A DNA stretch of 64,000 nt. Origin: Silene latifolia (taxonomy: Eukaryota; Streptophyta; Magnoliopsida; Caryophyllales; Caryophyllaceae). Under the pieces are notes generated by a model, which ran no database searches, was not told where the DNA came from, and saw only the letters and a program-made list of their open reading frames with translations. The position numbers and the translations under genes were made by a program. The stretch is from positions 14,011,541-14,075,540 of the forward strand of contig NC_133537.1 of NCBI RefSeq assembly GCF_048544455.1, read 5' to 3'. Shown one piece after another: positions 1-10,796 of the stretch; the first letter of the stretch is position 1; the number at the start of each line of letters is the position of its first letter.

Positions 1-670
1 CGGTAGTAGCCGGCAAGGCCTAAGAAACTCCGAATCTCAGCAACATTCTTCGGCGATTCCCACTTAGTAACGGCCTCAATCTTACTAGGATCCACAGATA
101 CCCCCTTCTTGGATATTACATGGCCTAGAAAAGCCACTTCCTCTAACCAGAACTCACACTTGGATAACTTGGCATAGAGCTGATTTGCTCTCAAGGTCTG
201 CAAAACTATCCTCAAGTGCTCTTCGTGCTCTTCTTTAGTCTTGGAATAAACCAGGATATCGTCGATGAAAACAACTACAAACTTATCCAAAAACGGTGTG
301 AAGATCCGGTTCATCAAATCCATAAAAGCGGCTGGCGCATTAGTCAACCCAAAAGGCATCACTACATACTCGTAGTGACCATAGCGAGATCGGAACGCTG
401 TTTTAGGAATATCTTCGTCTGCTATCCTCAGTTGATGATACCCCGACCTCAGATCAATCTTAGAGAATACACCAGCTCCACTTAGCTGATCGAACAAATC
501 ATCAATCCTCGGCAACGGGTACTTGTTCTTCACTGTAACCCGATTGAGCTCTCTGTAGTCAATGCACAATCTCATACTCCCATCTTTCTTCTTTACAAAA
601 AGAACTGGAGCTCCCCACGGTGACACGCTAGGCCTGATATAACCCTTGTCTAACAACTCATGTAATCGCT
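1..670 (-). pseudogene. Reverse transcriptase region of the gypsy element (partial)
   Basis: The minus-strand translation carries the RT catalytic block FIDDILVYS near 230-270, preceded by an [12 protein letters not shown]-like block near 310-360, both classical Ty3/gypsy RT signatures. The region continues past the left edge, so RNase H and integrase are not visible. It is part of a broken fossil. Confidence 0.85.
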
Positions 671-673
671 TCT

Positions 674-1351
674 TCAACTCTCCAACTCTTTAGGCCATAC
701 GATAAGGTGCTTTAGATATAGGACCCGTTCCGGCTTAAGCTCCACGCTGAAATCGACATCCCTCTTGGGAGGCAAACTCGGTATTTCCTCAGGAAATACA
801 TCTTCAAATTCTTTCACCACAGAAATCTCAGAAGTTGTCGGCGGCTCTACTCGGTGATCTCTCACATGACAAAGGATTAAGGGACACTTTTTCCTTAAAC
901 ATGACTTTAAAGTCATAACCGCTATAAACCTACACTTAGGCTTTACCACAAACCCTCTATAGGACACCTTAACACCCTTGGGACTCTTTAAAGACACTCT
1001 CTTCTCTCTACAATCTATCCTGGCATCATACCTACCTAGCCAATCCATCCCAACGATCACCTCAAACCCATCCTTAGGAAACTCTAACAAGTTTCTTGGT
1101 AAATCTACCCCTCCAATCACCATGGATATACCCTTATATAACTTGAGACACGACACAGACTCCCCGGAAGGTATGAACACATCATCTTTTACAACCTCAA
1201 ACTTCCCCAAACCCATAGACACAAAGATGACTTTTAGACACAAAAGAATGTGTAGCCCGGAATCAAACAAAACAAAGGACGGTACATTATTAACAAGAAA
1301 GGTACCGGTAACTACATGAGCATCATCCTGTGCTTCCTGCTTATCCATCAT
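674..1351 (-). pseudogene. Retropepsin-like protease region of the gypsy element
   Basis: The minus-strand reading begins with a GTFLVNNVPSFVLFDSG block, which matches the plant retropepsin start with its catalytic DSG. A VGMDWL block follows, and then the spacer leading into RT (DVFPEEIPSLPPKRDVDFSVEL-type residues). The order and motifs are those of plant Ty3/gypsy polyproteins. It belongs to the broken element. Confidence 0.8.
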
Positions 1352-1599
1352 GAAGAGCTTTCCACTATTCTTCCGTCCTCCACCCCGAATGAAGCATTGG
1401 AGGTACTAGGCTTAGCTGCGGAATCCTGGGTGACACTGTTATTCTCGACGCCGATAAGATCCACCACCACCGCGGTTGTAACCGCCCTGGTTACCCTGTC
1501 CACCTCTGTTGCCCCATGAACCTCCCGGTCGGCTACTAGCAAAACTCTGAGTCGGCCCCTGAGAGAAATTTCCGATCGAGCTCCTGAACCATTAGGGCT

Positions 1600-2518
1600 T
1601 GTAGCTCGTGCATTCCCGCCTTTTGTGGCCTATACCACCACAGTTGAAGCACGTAAGGTTGGTGTTGTCACTTACAACCCGACCTCCATTCTTTCCCACC
1701 ATGAGAACCTCCAGAGAAACCGGCTCCAATAGAGAAAGCTTTAGCATGGTTGAAATTCCCTTTCTTGTTGGTTGGTCCGATTGTTGTTCCCACTATCACC
1801 CTTCCTCTTTCGGTAGCAGTCCTCTCCTCAATCTCCCTTGAGAGATCCACCATTCTCTCGGCTTGACCCGCTCTCAGATACACTTCCTTGAGGTCGGTAG
1901 CAACCCCAGCCGGCATACGACTCACGATCTTAGCAGACAAACCCCTCTCAAATCGGAGAGCCAAACCTCTCCGTCCGAGCCGCAAATCTTCCACATAACG
2001 AGATAGCTCCATAAACCGATGATAGTAATCGGTGGACTGTCATCTCCTCGACATAGTGAAAGATTCAAAGTCGGATCTCATCTTGTGTCGGATATGCTCC
2101 GGCACAAACTGTTCCCTCATAGCACTCTTCAACAGGACCACGGAATGGCCCCTTCCTCTTGGTAGTAAGCTCTAGCATCGTCCTTGACATTCTGCCACCA
2201 AACCGCAGCTTCTCCTCTTAGGTAGTACACTACCTGCTCAACAATCATATCCTCGGGGCACTTAACCATTTCCATGAGAGCTTCAATCTCACGGTGCCAC
2301 TTCTCGAGCAACTTTGGTTCACCTACCCCTTCATATGTGGGAGGGTTGAAACGAGCAATGTTGATGCTAAGCTGGGTTGCATCCATCGTCTTCTCGTTTC
2401 CTTTTCCCACATTTTTGAGAGCTTCAAGGAGAGCCTCTTGTTGCTCAATCATGCGAGCAACCTCATCAATAGACATCTCCGAAGCTTGGATTTGTGCGGG
2501 AGTTCTTTTGGGCGGCAT
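1600..2518 (-). pseudogene. Gag region of the gypsy element
   Basis: The minus-strand gag opens at an ATG at 2518 (MPPKRTPAQ...). It has an early helical segment and then a retrotransposon-gag domain whose middle reads WHREIEALMEMV and VVYYLRGEAAVWW. It ends in a CCHC zinc knuckle (CFNCGGIGHKRREC) near 1610-1660. This is the normal place for a nucleocapsid knuckle, just before the protease region. The frame is interrupted. Confidence 0.8.
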
Positions 2519-3365
2519 TTTGGTGATAAGAATGAAAGAAACGTAAACACATGCTCAAAATATAATACTCTTCCGCCATAAGAACACTCGGCCGAGTATA
2601 CATCATACTCGGTCGAGTATAGAGCACTCGGTCGAGTATCCTCTCAGATACTCGGTCGAGTGTCGACTCCAGAGACAAACATCAAAACACAAAAAGAAGC
2701 ACTCGGTCGAGTGTAGCAACACTCGGCCGAGTGGACCATACTCGGTCGAGTATACCCCCATACTCGGTCGAGTTATCATAAACAGTAGCGATGGCTACTT
2801 TCTGTCAAACAACACTCGGTCGAGTTCTTGTCTGCTCGGCCGAGTACTCCATACTCGGTCGAGTGCCTACCTGGCTCGGCCGAGTAACACTATAAACAGG
2901 TTAGCAGTTTACGATTCCTCTATCATGCTCACTATTCTCATAACAATACGTAAGGAAGCAAAAGCCATGTTATAAACATATCAACATGCAATGCATATAT
3001 CAAAATTTTAATGCCACATTGTAAACATATCAGCATACTATTCATGCTTATTCGATTTCTAACATAACAATCATTTACAATCCATCTCTTCTATCATTTC
3101 TCCCTTCATCACCTTCACAACTTTAACACATATATATATATTCAACTATCAACTTTTACTAGCCTTCATCATCACATACATGTACATACAAAACCTACTC
3201 TCACCACTTTTCCCCATGTTACCGGTTTGAGTTAGTGAGGGCCAAGTTGCGACTCCGGGACGTCTCCCGAGTCTTTGCGGTAGCTCCAGATAACTCTCCC
3301 CGGGTTCATTTTATTTAGACTCCCTAGGTTCATTAATCCATTTTGTTTAGGTGCCGGAATCTTCG
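2519..3365 (-). other. Untranslated leader of the gypsy element
   Basis: This lies between the primer-binding site and the gag start. No coding sequence was recognised. The part next to gag (2585-2890) is packed with ACTCGG(T/C)CGAGT palindromes, listed separately; the rest is AT-rich. Confidence 0.6.
2585..2890. repeat. Cluster of ACTCGGYCGAGT palindromes in the gypsy leader
   Basis: About a dozen copies of the 12-mer ACTCGGTCGAGT or ACTCGGCCGAGT lie within about 300 bp. The C form is a perfect palindrome. The flanking base alternates between T and C (TACTCG, CACTCG). Another six or so copies lie at the outer end of the LTR (about 4568-4715). Confidence 0.9.
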
Positions 3366-3377
3366 GCTCTGATACCA
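3366..3377 (-). other. Primer-binding site, initiator tRNA-Met type
   Basis: The minus strand reads TGGTATCAGAGC, the standard plant retrotransposon primer-binding site complementary to the tRNA-iMet 3' end. It is 3 bp inside the LTR edge, which fixes the element's orientation. Confidence 0.9.
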
Positions 3378-3380
3378 CTT

Positions 3381-4740
3381 TGTAACACCCCCTCATACCA
3401 AGGTGCCTTACCAGGACCACCCTACCATGAGAGTGCGTTACCATCTCGGTTGCCCGAGGTTAGTACATATCAAAAGCGTACAATCGAGCACATTTATTAA
3501 GGTAATGTAAAAGTAAAGTTTACAATATCCAAAAACCAAATACATTTCTTGAACTACAACATCAAGGTCTTAATAACAAAAGAAAACTCGCTAAGAACTC
3601 GACAAAGTGATGCTAAGACTCGTGATGGCGATTCTCCCAAGATAATCCCCAAGCTCTCACTAGCAAAACTGTCAAGCCCGCTCACCATCCCCGAATGGAT
3701 CACCGCAGATTCCACAAACAACAACGGGTCGGTGTTATGCAACAACAAGACAAACAAATGCAATACTCGTCCGATCATCGTCAACTCCCAATCACCCTGT
3801 CTCACATAGTAACCGACTACACCCTAAAGTGTGTAGCCCTGCCAGATTACCCATCGCAACAGGTAATCCTCGCCGCCAGTGGGTGACCATAGCCGATCCC
3901 ACCTAGTCCAGCTCCTCAACGAGCGACAATAATCCCTGTCCCTTAATGTGCACATCCCCTCCGGTGGCGGGTTCCACGGAGGGCGAACTAGGGTGTGAAG
4001 CCACTCCCGCAAGTGACTCCACCACAATCACAATCACATGACATTATTTGTCATCTCAATCCTCTCACACCAACATCACAACAATCTCCATATTACGATG
4101 ATCAATAGACAACGATAAATACAATAATATGTCATGTAAAGCACGGAAGAATCGAGTAGGGAAACCCTACCTTAGCAATCACAGATAAGAAGCAAACACG
4201 GACAATCAAAAAGGCTCCTCTACGAAGTCTTCTCCTATACAAAGATCATACAACACAATTACACTTTGAACAATTCCCAACATCCCCTTCCATATAAATG
4301 TATAGCAACCCGAAACGATGCAATAATTACAAAGATGTACTTACCAACAGTGCAACAAGAACCTTTACGCAAGAATCACCGCAAATTATCGACACAAAGA
4401 TGCTACGAAATGCTCAAAAGGGATGATTAGGGAATGATTTGGGTAGGATTAGGGTAACGTAGCAATGATAATATTTGTGAAATATGATATTAGAAAGCGA
4501 CGCGGAATATAAAAATACCTAATCATTCCTTAATCAAACCGTCGAAATATAACTTCGCCAAACCGGACACTCGGTCGAGTGTAAGGACACTCGGCCGAGT
4601 GACCTACACTCGGTCGAGTATTCACTATACTCGGCCGAGTGTTCTTCGGCAGAACCGAAATAACACGCATTCAGAGCACTACTCGGCCGAGTAGGCTCTA
4701 CTCGGTCGAGTAGGCTCCAAAGGAAATCCGTAGTGTTACA
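3381..4740 (-). repeat. 5' LTR of the gypsy element
   Basis: This 1360-bp segment starts TGTAACAC and ends GTGTTACA when read on the minus strand, giving TG...CA ends with a short inverted repeat. The inner end abuts the primer-binding site. Its outer end, the U3 start, carries the ACTCGGYCGAGT motif cluster at about 4568-4715. Confidence 0.88.
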
Positions 4741-4993
4741 ATTTGTGTTTTCAAGGACGGTTATTTGTGTTTTTGGAAAAAAAAAAGTTAAAAAGAGGAA
4801 TTTGGGAGGATGATGAGAATTAGCTGATGAATACTATAAATTGAGAACAATTTGTAAGATGAATATAAAATTTTGGAAGTTAGAGAGGGAAGAAATTGAA
4901 TTTTAGATCTCATGCAAGGATGAGAGAAAGAAAGAGCAGCAATGAAGCAGATGAAGGACGAAGGGCATTAAATGGTGGCATGTTTATTGCCTA
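4741..4993. other. Unassigned spacer
   Basis: This is AT-rich DNA between the gypsy LTR and the Helitron. I see no gene or repeat in it. It would begin with the target-site copy next to the LTR. Confidence 0.5.
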
Positions 4994-5436
4994 TCTATAA
5001 ATACTATTAAAAGGCTACCCTAAAATGTTCAATTAAGTCCACGTAGACAATGCCACGTAGGATAAAAAACGCCACGCAGACATTTGAAGCCCACCTCAGC
5101 CCCATAACCCAAATGCCACATACACATTCATACCCAATTACCCCGTCTCTTATCATCACTGTTCCTACCGACAACGACAATCCCCCTTTTTCCGCTCATT
5201 TTGTTAACCGGCATTAATTTATTATTACATGACATTAATTTAATTCATTTATCTATAAATTAATTTAGTTCACTTATCTATAATATTAAAAGATATTATC
5301 TATATTCTTAAATGATTTTTGTATATTAAATATATTGTTTTCCCAAATTTATGTAAACCTTAGAAATTACATCAAAATTTCATAATTTATAGTTAATATT
5401 GACATTTTAATTGAAATTTTTGTGATAAAACATAGA

Positions 5437-5842
5437 GGTGGCAAATAATGACACGACACGAAAACACGACACGAACCCGACACGAAATTAACGGGTTTGG
5501 GTTGAGACTTAATGACCCATTTATGTAAGTGGGTCGACACGAACACGACACGATATTTAATTGGGTTGGGTTAGGGTTGACCTCTCTAAACACGAACCTG
5601 ACACGAATGACCTGTTTACTAAATTAATCCTAATTTTTCTTGATCCTGCATCATATAAATATACTTAAACTTTCAAAATATGGACGTGACACGAAAACAC
5701 GACACGAACCCGACACGAAATTAACGGGTTAGGGTTGAGGCCTTATGGACCATTTATGTAAGTGGGTCGACACGGACATGACCCGTTTACATGTGACACC
5801 AACACGAACCCGACACGACCCGATCTGTTTGCCAGGTCTAAA
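5437..5842. repeat. Duplicated GACACGA-rich segment in the Helitron
   Basis: Two related blocks (about 5437-5620 and 5690-5842) both read ACACGACACGAACCCGACACG, then AATTAACGGGTT, then a GTGGGTCGACACG segment. They are separated by AT-rich sequence. The same pair occurs inverted in the right copy at about 58915-59345. Confidence 0.7.
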
Positions 5843-6305
5843 TTAAAACATGTTAATAAAATTTATAATTTATAATTAAAATTGAAATTTTTATAATAAA
5901 ATATGTTAATAAATTAATTAAAACTCTTCATATTACTTACCACCCACCATTTTTATTAACATTTTTTCCTATTTAATTCATTTTTTTTAATTAAACACGG
6001 AAATAAATTGATTAAAACTCTTCATAATACTTAACACCCACCAAATTAATTAAAATTTTTTCTTATTTAATTAATTTTTATAATATAATATGTTAATAAA
6101 TTGATTAAAACTCTTTATATTACTTAACAGTTAACACCAATAATTTTCATTAACATTCTTTCCTATTTAATTCACCTCTTGAGTTTCTCGGCAATCAATT
6201 ATCTAATTAAATAATACCACAAAATAAATTAAAAATAAAATTAAAATATTGGATTTTATGGTTGTATAATGGCTATAAAACCTATAAAACCTATAATAGT
6301 TTCTA

Positions 6306-7233
6306 TCTATAAAATCTTATTAAAAGGCTAACAAAAAAATGTGACATTGCAAGTTTAATTGTGATGTGACAACTTTTAATGTGACATGGTAAAAAAAAGT
6401 GATATGGATTACCAATTTAAGAAAATTAAAAAATATAAGGTAAAAAAAGTTAAAAAAAATATAAGGGATAAACACACACACACACACAAAAAAAAAAAAA
6501 AAAATTGTAAACCATTGATCTCCTCTCATAATTTTATTTATTTATTTACCTTATTTATTTAATAACCATTATTTCCTTTATTTAATGAAATGACCTTTTA
6601 ACTTTCCCTTCATCATTACTATATATACTCCGTATTTATGTACCATATTTTTTTATTTTTCTTTCATTCATAAAATTTTGAGAGAATTTGTAATAGAATT
6701 TTTCATATATATAACTATTATATTCACCCTAATTTTCAATTTTATTCAAAAAATAGCACCTAAAGTATACATAGAAAAGTAAACTAATTGTTTCATTTTT
6801 TATTTTTCTTATGTTTTGTATTAATTTGTTATTATTTTTTTGTGTTTGTATTAATATTGCAGGAGAATGAATTTCCAACTTTATTCAAAAAATTGGTAGG
6901 TAAGGTATAGCTAAAGAACTAAATTAATTATTTCGCTTTTTATTTTTATTATGTTTTGAATTAATTAGAATCTTATTAGTTACTTTTTTGTGTTTATATT
7001 AATATTGCAGGAGAATGAATTTCCAACTTTATTCAAAAAATTGGTAGGTAAGGTCCCCCAGTCGTGTTTATTTATTTACTTTTTTTTTTTTTAATTATTT
7101 GTGAGTGGTTTTTAAATTAAAATTAAACAAATGATTGAGAGGGGGACTACTCCATATAAGTTATTCACAAATTAAACACTTAAACACAATCAATTATTAA
7201 CGATCCCGTGATTTTCACGGGCTCCAAAACTAG
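6306..7233 (+). mobile_element. Second Helitron-like 5' end inside the left copy
   Basis: At 6306, after an A, the sequence again reads TCTATAAAATCTTATTAAAA followed by GGCTAAC. This strongly resembles the outer 5' terminus at 4994. The 928-bp segment to the common 3' end could be a shorter Helitron that once moved on its own, or a Helitron into which outer sequence was later added. The inverted copy has the same internal terminus at 58443. Confidence 0.6.
6728..7060 (+). repeat. Three-unit tandem repeat near the Helitron 3' end
   Basis: Units of about 140 bp carry a TTTATTCAAAAAAT core. The second and third units are very similar (GCAGGAGAATGAATTTCCAA at about 6860 and 7005); the first is diverged. 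The same array is present in the inverted copy. Confidence 0.65.
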
Positions 7234-7454
7234 TTATTAGAATTAAATATGTGGGTTTAGTACTATTAGATATACAAAAATCTCAATTGTACATCACTCT
7301 CATTAATGAATGCAGGGAAATGTCGGCTCCATGTTTAGCCGACCCGGGTAGAAAATGGGATGTATTTGGCCCGTCGCAAGCTTGCGACGGGTATCTGCGT
7401 CACAAGCAAGAATTTGTGCATTGCAAGATATGGTTTGAACTTTATCTTTTGTTG
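7234..7454. other. Short spacer with a perfect 22-bp palindrome
   Basis: No gene was recognised. Positions 7370-7391 form a perfect palindrome, CCCGTCGCAAG followed by its reverse complement. Sequences of this kind occur in plant repeat tails, so it is probably a transposon scrap. Confidence 0.5.
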
Positions 7455-7459
7455 GTTAT

Positions 7460-10389
7460 TGTAACGCCCCGTAATTTCGGACCGTTAATATATTTCGAAA
7501 ATAATTTATTAATCAAATAAAATTTGATATTTAAGTATTTAAAGTAAAAATAATTCAAAGAAATATAATTTTATTATATTTTGAAGAAAAGTATTTATTT
7601 TGATAGTTTCGAAATGTTTAAAAATAATTTAAACCGTGTAAAACATTTTATTTCGAAATAAGGGCGTATCGAGGGGGAAATGACAATTCTTTTGAACGTA
7701 GGGTAAACGAATTTGGAAATGGGTAGTATGAATACTCAGTTTTATTGTAATCTCGTGTTTAAAAACTTTGGTCTTGACGGAATTTGCATTTGACTTACGG
7801 ATTTAATTATTATTGAAACGAGTCAAACCCGACTCGTAAAAATCCCGACTAAAAATCCCGCTCTTCTCCTTTCCTCTTCCCTTTCCCGCGTGACCAGCCC
7901 CCTTCCCCTTCTATTTTTCTGGTTTTCTCATATTCTTCAATCCTCTAAAACAAAAAGACACCATTTTCACCATTTCAAGCTATTTTGGCCATAAATTCTT
8001 CGTTACTAGTCCGTTTTTCGCATAATTTACCTTTCCGGAATCCCCTCGCCACGATCTACAACTTAGTATGTTCTAATTTCAATTTTCATTAAGTTGTTTT
8101 AAGACCAATTTTCGGAAATTCGGTTTATATACTTAATTATTGTGTTTTAATTGTTTATTTAGGTGAAGAATTGGAAGACGAGTTCGGGGACTCGTATAGT
8201 ATCGAAGATAGCGGATAGTTGCTAGTTAGGGTTTGGGTTTGAGGTGCTAATTGCTCTTTTTTCTAGCTTAAGGTAACATATTTCGAGTTACTCGACGAAA
8301 GATCGTTACATGTTTTTGATTTTTGTATGTTTGGTGATTTTTACTTGAGTAGTAGTTTTCACATGATAAATTTGTTGTATGCATGTTTAATTTGTGCCTT
8401 TTGTTAGTTTAAATTATTAAAGTTGAATTGGGGACGATTAATTAATTTTCAGACGGTCTCTTACTAAACAAAAATGGAAAAATAAGGTGGTGTAGGGGGA
8501 CGGGCAGCAGGCCCGTGGCAGGCCCACGGCTGCCCGGGTTGGTCCGTGCTTGTTTTGCGGTTTTCGTACAATATTGGTCATTTTAGGTTGAGTAATGTTA
8601 TAACTAATATAAGTAACAAAGGGGTAGTATTTTGAATTGATTCATACTAGTAATAAAAAGTATGTTAATGATAAAACTATGCTTATGTTAATAGTTATCA
8701 CATGTTAGGATAGTTTACAAAATGAATTTTATAGCGATAATTGTAATGTTTTGTTGATTGTGCCGAAAACTGAGCCTTAGTCCCTTTGACTGATGCGATG
8801 TCAGTTAATTGAGTGATTGGTCAGCCGCAATTTGACCCGCACTGCCGCAGCAGGTGAGATTGCGGGTAAAAATTCGGTTGAATGAATTAGATAATCGGCC
8901 TTTTTCTTGTTTTAGGCCATTTATTATCTCTATTTCACATGTGTAGTTAGTTGAATTTAAATAGCTTCTTATTTAGTTAGTTGAATTTAAATAGCTTCTT
9001 ATTTTGTAGTAATGGCCCTAGTTTCCCCTAAAGCCTTAAATATTGTTATAATTGCTAGGATTGGAAATTAGTATTGAATACTTATTGAGGAACTGTTGGT
9101 TTATCTGCTGTAAATAGACATTTATATAGCCTTTCACATGATAGAATGTTAGAATTTAGGTTGGTAAGTAGGACTTTTTGCCCTCTTAAGGTTAAGTGGG
9201 TGTCTTACTTGACTTGTGTGGTGAGTCTTGTGTGGTGTGGGCTAAAGTATTCAAGCTGGGACTAGCTGTGACTAGGTCCTAGGTGAGTATTTCGGCCTTC
9301 ATCATAGATAGGTCTTTATAATCTCTGACGAGTATATGTTCACTGCTTGATAGCCTTTGTGTTCCTGACTAGTGGATTTATATCCAAGTTGGGGCATGAC
9401 CTCAGGTACTTATTTTGATAGTATGGGGTCAGCTTAAGTACTAGCCAACCCTTCGGTGGTGTCCTTAGGGTACTCACTTCACTTTGTTTTTAAAAAAAAG
9501 TTGTGGGTCTTGGGTGCGATGGTGTGTATCCGCATGTCTAGGTCTGCGCAGATTTTAGGCTAGGGTTGTGTTGTCTCTTGGCCATGTTTTCTTAATAGTA
9601 ACCGCTGAGCCAAGATACCGGTTCGATTACCTTCCCTACCTCGTGGTATAGACTCGAGTTACAAAGTGACTATTGACCGTGCTAAGAACTTATGTCTGTC
9701 TTTGATATATTGCCCTTTCTTGTATGGTGATTTTATGAACTGTAATAGGTGAGATGTAAGTCGGTTACAGTTGATAAAGTTTGGATTACTATTTGTTATA
9801 TGATTCACATGATAGTTTAGTTTGGTCAGTTTAGGGGTCATTTGTTAGAATACATGATAAGTAAATGGTTTATCAAATTGTTTACATGTTACATTTCATG
9901 TTACATTAATTTTGACGATTCGTGGCTGGGAGGACTCGAAGTTACTCCCCACTGAATTGTGGCTTTCGTGTTTGTATAAAATGCGATTGACAGGTTGTTG
10001 ATGCTTTGTTGGGGGTCACAGACGAGCTAGTGAGCAAGGAACCTTGGACCTAGTTTGGTTTTCTTTTGTAGAACCCTTTTATCTTTTGGTTTGTATATTA
10101 TTTGAAGGGACATATGTCTCCCTTTTCAATTTTGGGTTTGTATCATTTTACTTTCTTATTTAGCTTTGGCATGTAAAGTAGTTCATCAGCTTTCGCAGGG
10201 TCTTGGCACCCGCTTCTGGGAATGTTGGACTTCTTGAGTTGGATTGGTTGTGAATGGTTTAGTTAGAAAATTTTTTGAAATTGCAGGTTTTATCTAGTTG
10301 AACCATTTACAAACATATCCTACCAGTTTTTCCGTAGAATTTACGTCTTTAAGTAATTAGATAACACTATTTTTTTTAAGGGTGTCACA
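7460..10389. mobile_element. Solo LTR (long, gypsy-like)
   Basis: The segment begins TGTAACGCCCCGTAATTTCG and ends GGGTGTCACA, so it has TG...CA ends. It is flanked on both sides by the 5-bp direct repeat GTTAT (7455-7459 and 10390-10394). No internal coding region, primer-binding site or second LTR was seen in its 2930 bp. It is therefore best explained as a solo LTR left by recombination between two LTRs. The length and TGTAACGCCCC start suit Ty3/gypsy. It is a fossil. Confidence 0.8.
8945..9005. repeat. Tandem duplication of about 33 bp
   Basis: The block AGTTAGTTGAATTTAAATAG followed by CTTCTTATTT occurs twice in a row inside the solo LTR. Confidence 0.7.
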
Positions 10390-10394
10390 GTTAT

Positions 10395-10544
10395 TGTGAA
10401 TATGAGTGAATAAGTGTTGATATTTGTAGACGAGGAAAACCAAGAGGCATAATTTATTTAAATTTATTGCAAATATTATTATACGGAGTAAGTATGGATT
10501 TGCAAAAAAAGTAAAACACAAACTGTTTAGATGTGTAGTCCGAT
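10395..10544. other. Unassigned spacer
   Basis: AT-rich sequence with no recognised gene between the solo LTR and the SINE-like segment. Confidence 0.4.
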
Positions 10545-10796
10545 CTCTAGGATTAATCGATGTAGATGTAGATGTAGATTGAGCTAATCCCTTTTTGGAG
10601 TTCAAATCTGAGCCAGTAAGCAAGACAAAGGGAGACATACAACGTGGGGTCAAAATCTTGATAGCTAGACCTGGATGGATTGAGCATAGCCACCCAAGAA
10701 TGCTCCACAAGATTTTGCTCTTGGGGAGGTTTGAATCTGGGTCTCCTGGGAATTTCACCCAAGTTTTAACCACGTATACCAGCTAAGCCACCCAAG
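10545..10796 (-). mobile_element. Possible tRNA-derived SINE
   Basis: On the minus strand, TGGCTTAGCTGG (10779-10790) matches the RNA polymerase III A box, and AGATTCAAACC (10728-10738) is close to the B box. The spacing of about 40 bp is tRNA-like. A body of about 150 bp follows and ends in short repeats of CTACAT/GATGTA (about 10556-10578). No target duplication was confirmed, so a decayed tRNA-related repeat of another kind remains possible. Confidence 0.45.

Larger units (their letters stand above)
1..4740 (-). mobile_element. Ty3/gypsy LTR retrotransposon, 5' part, runs off the left edge
   Basis: Read on the minus strand, the order is LTR (3381-4740), primer-binding site (3366-3377), leader, gag (about 1600-2518), aspartic protease (674-1351) and reverse transcriptase (1 to about 670). 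Protease before RT with no integrase between them fits Ty3/gypsy; the integrase and the other LTR would lie beyond position 1. The lineage is uncertain. The DVFPEE- and DVDFSVEL-like spacer between protease and RT recalls Tekay/Del-type chromoviruses. It is a broken fossil with several interruptions, and its age cannot be estimated because only one LTR is in view. Confidence 0.9.
4994..7233 (+). mobile_element. Non-autonomous Helitron, left copy
   Basis: It starts TCTATAAATACTATTAAAAG after a host A. It ends with a CCCGTG/CACGGG hairpin, 11 bases (CTCCAAAACTA...) and CTAG followed by a host T. This is the Helitron pattern A|TC...CTRR|T with no target duplication. It has no helicase or Rep coding sequence. 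A near-identical copy lies inverted at 57527-59797, which confirms both boundaries. Inside are GACACGAAC-rich repeats (about 5440-5840) and a three-unit repeat (about 6728-7060). Confidence 0.9.

Noticed and set aside
7460-10389. A complete non-autonomous LTR element
   Set aside because: No second LTR, primer site or purine tract was found inside; a solo LTR with GTTAT duplications is simpler.
10357-10786. Overlapping short frames on both strands
   Set aside because: They lie over the solo-LTR edge and the SINE-like segment; no protein similarity was recognised.
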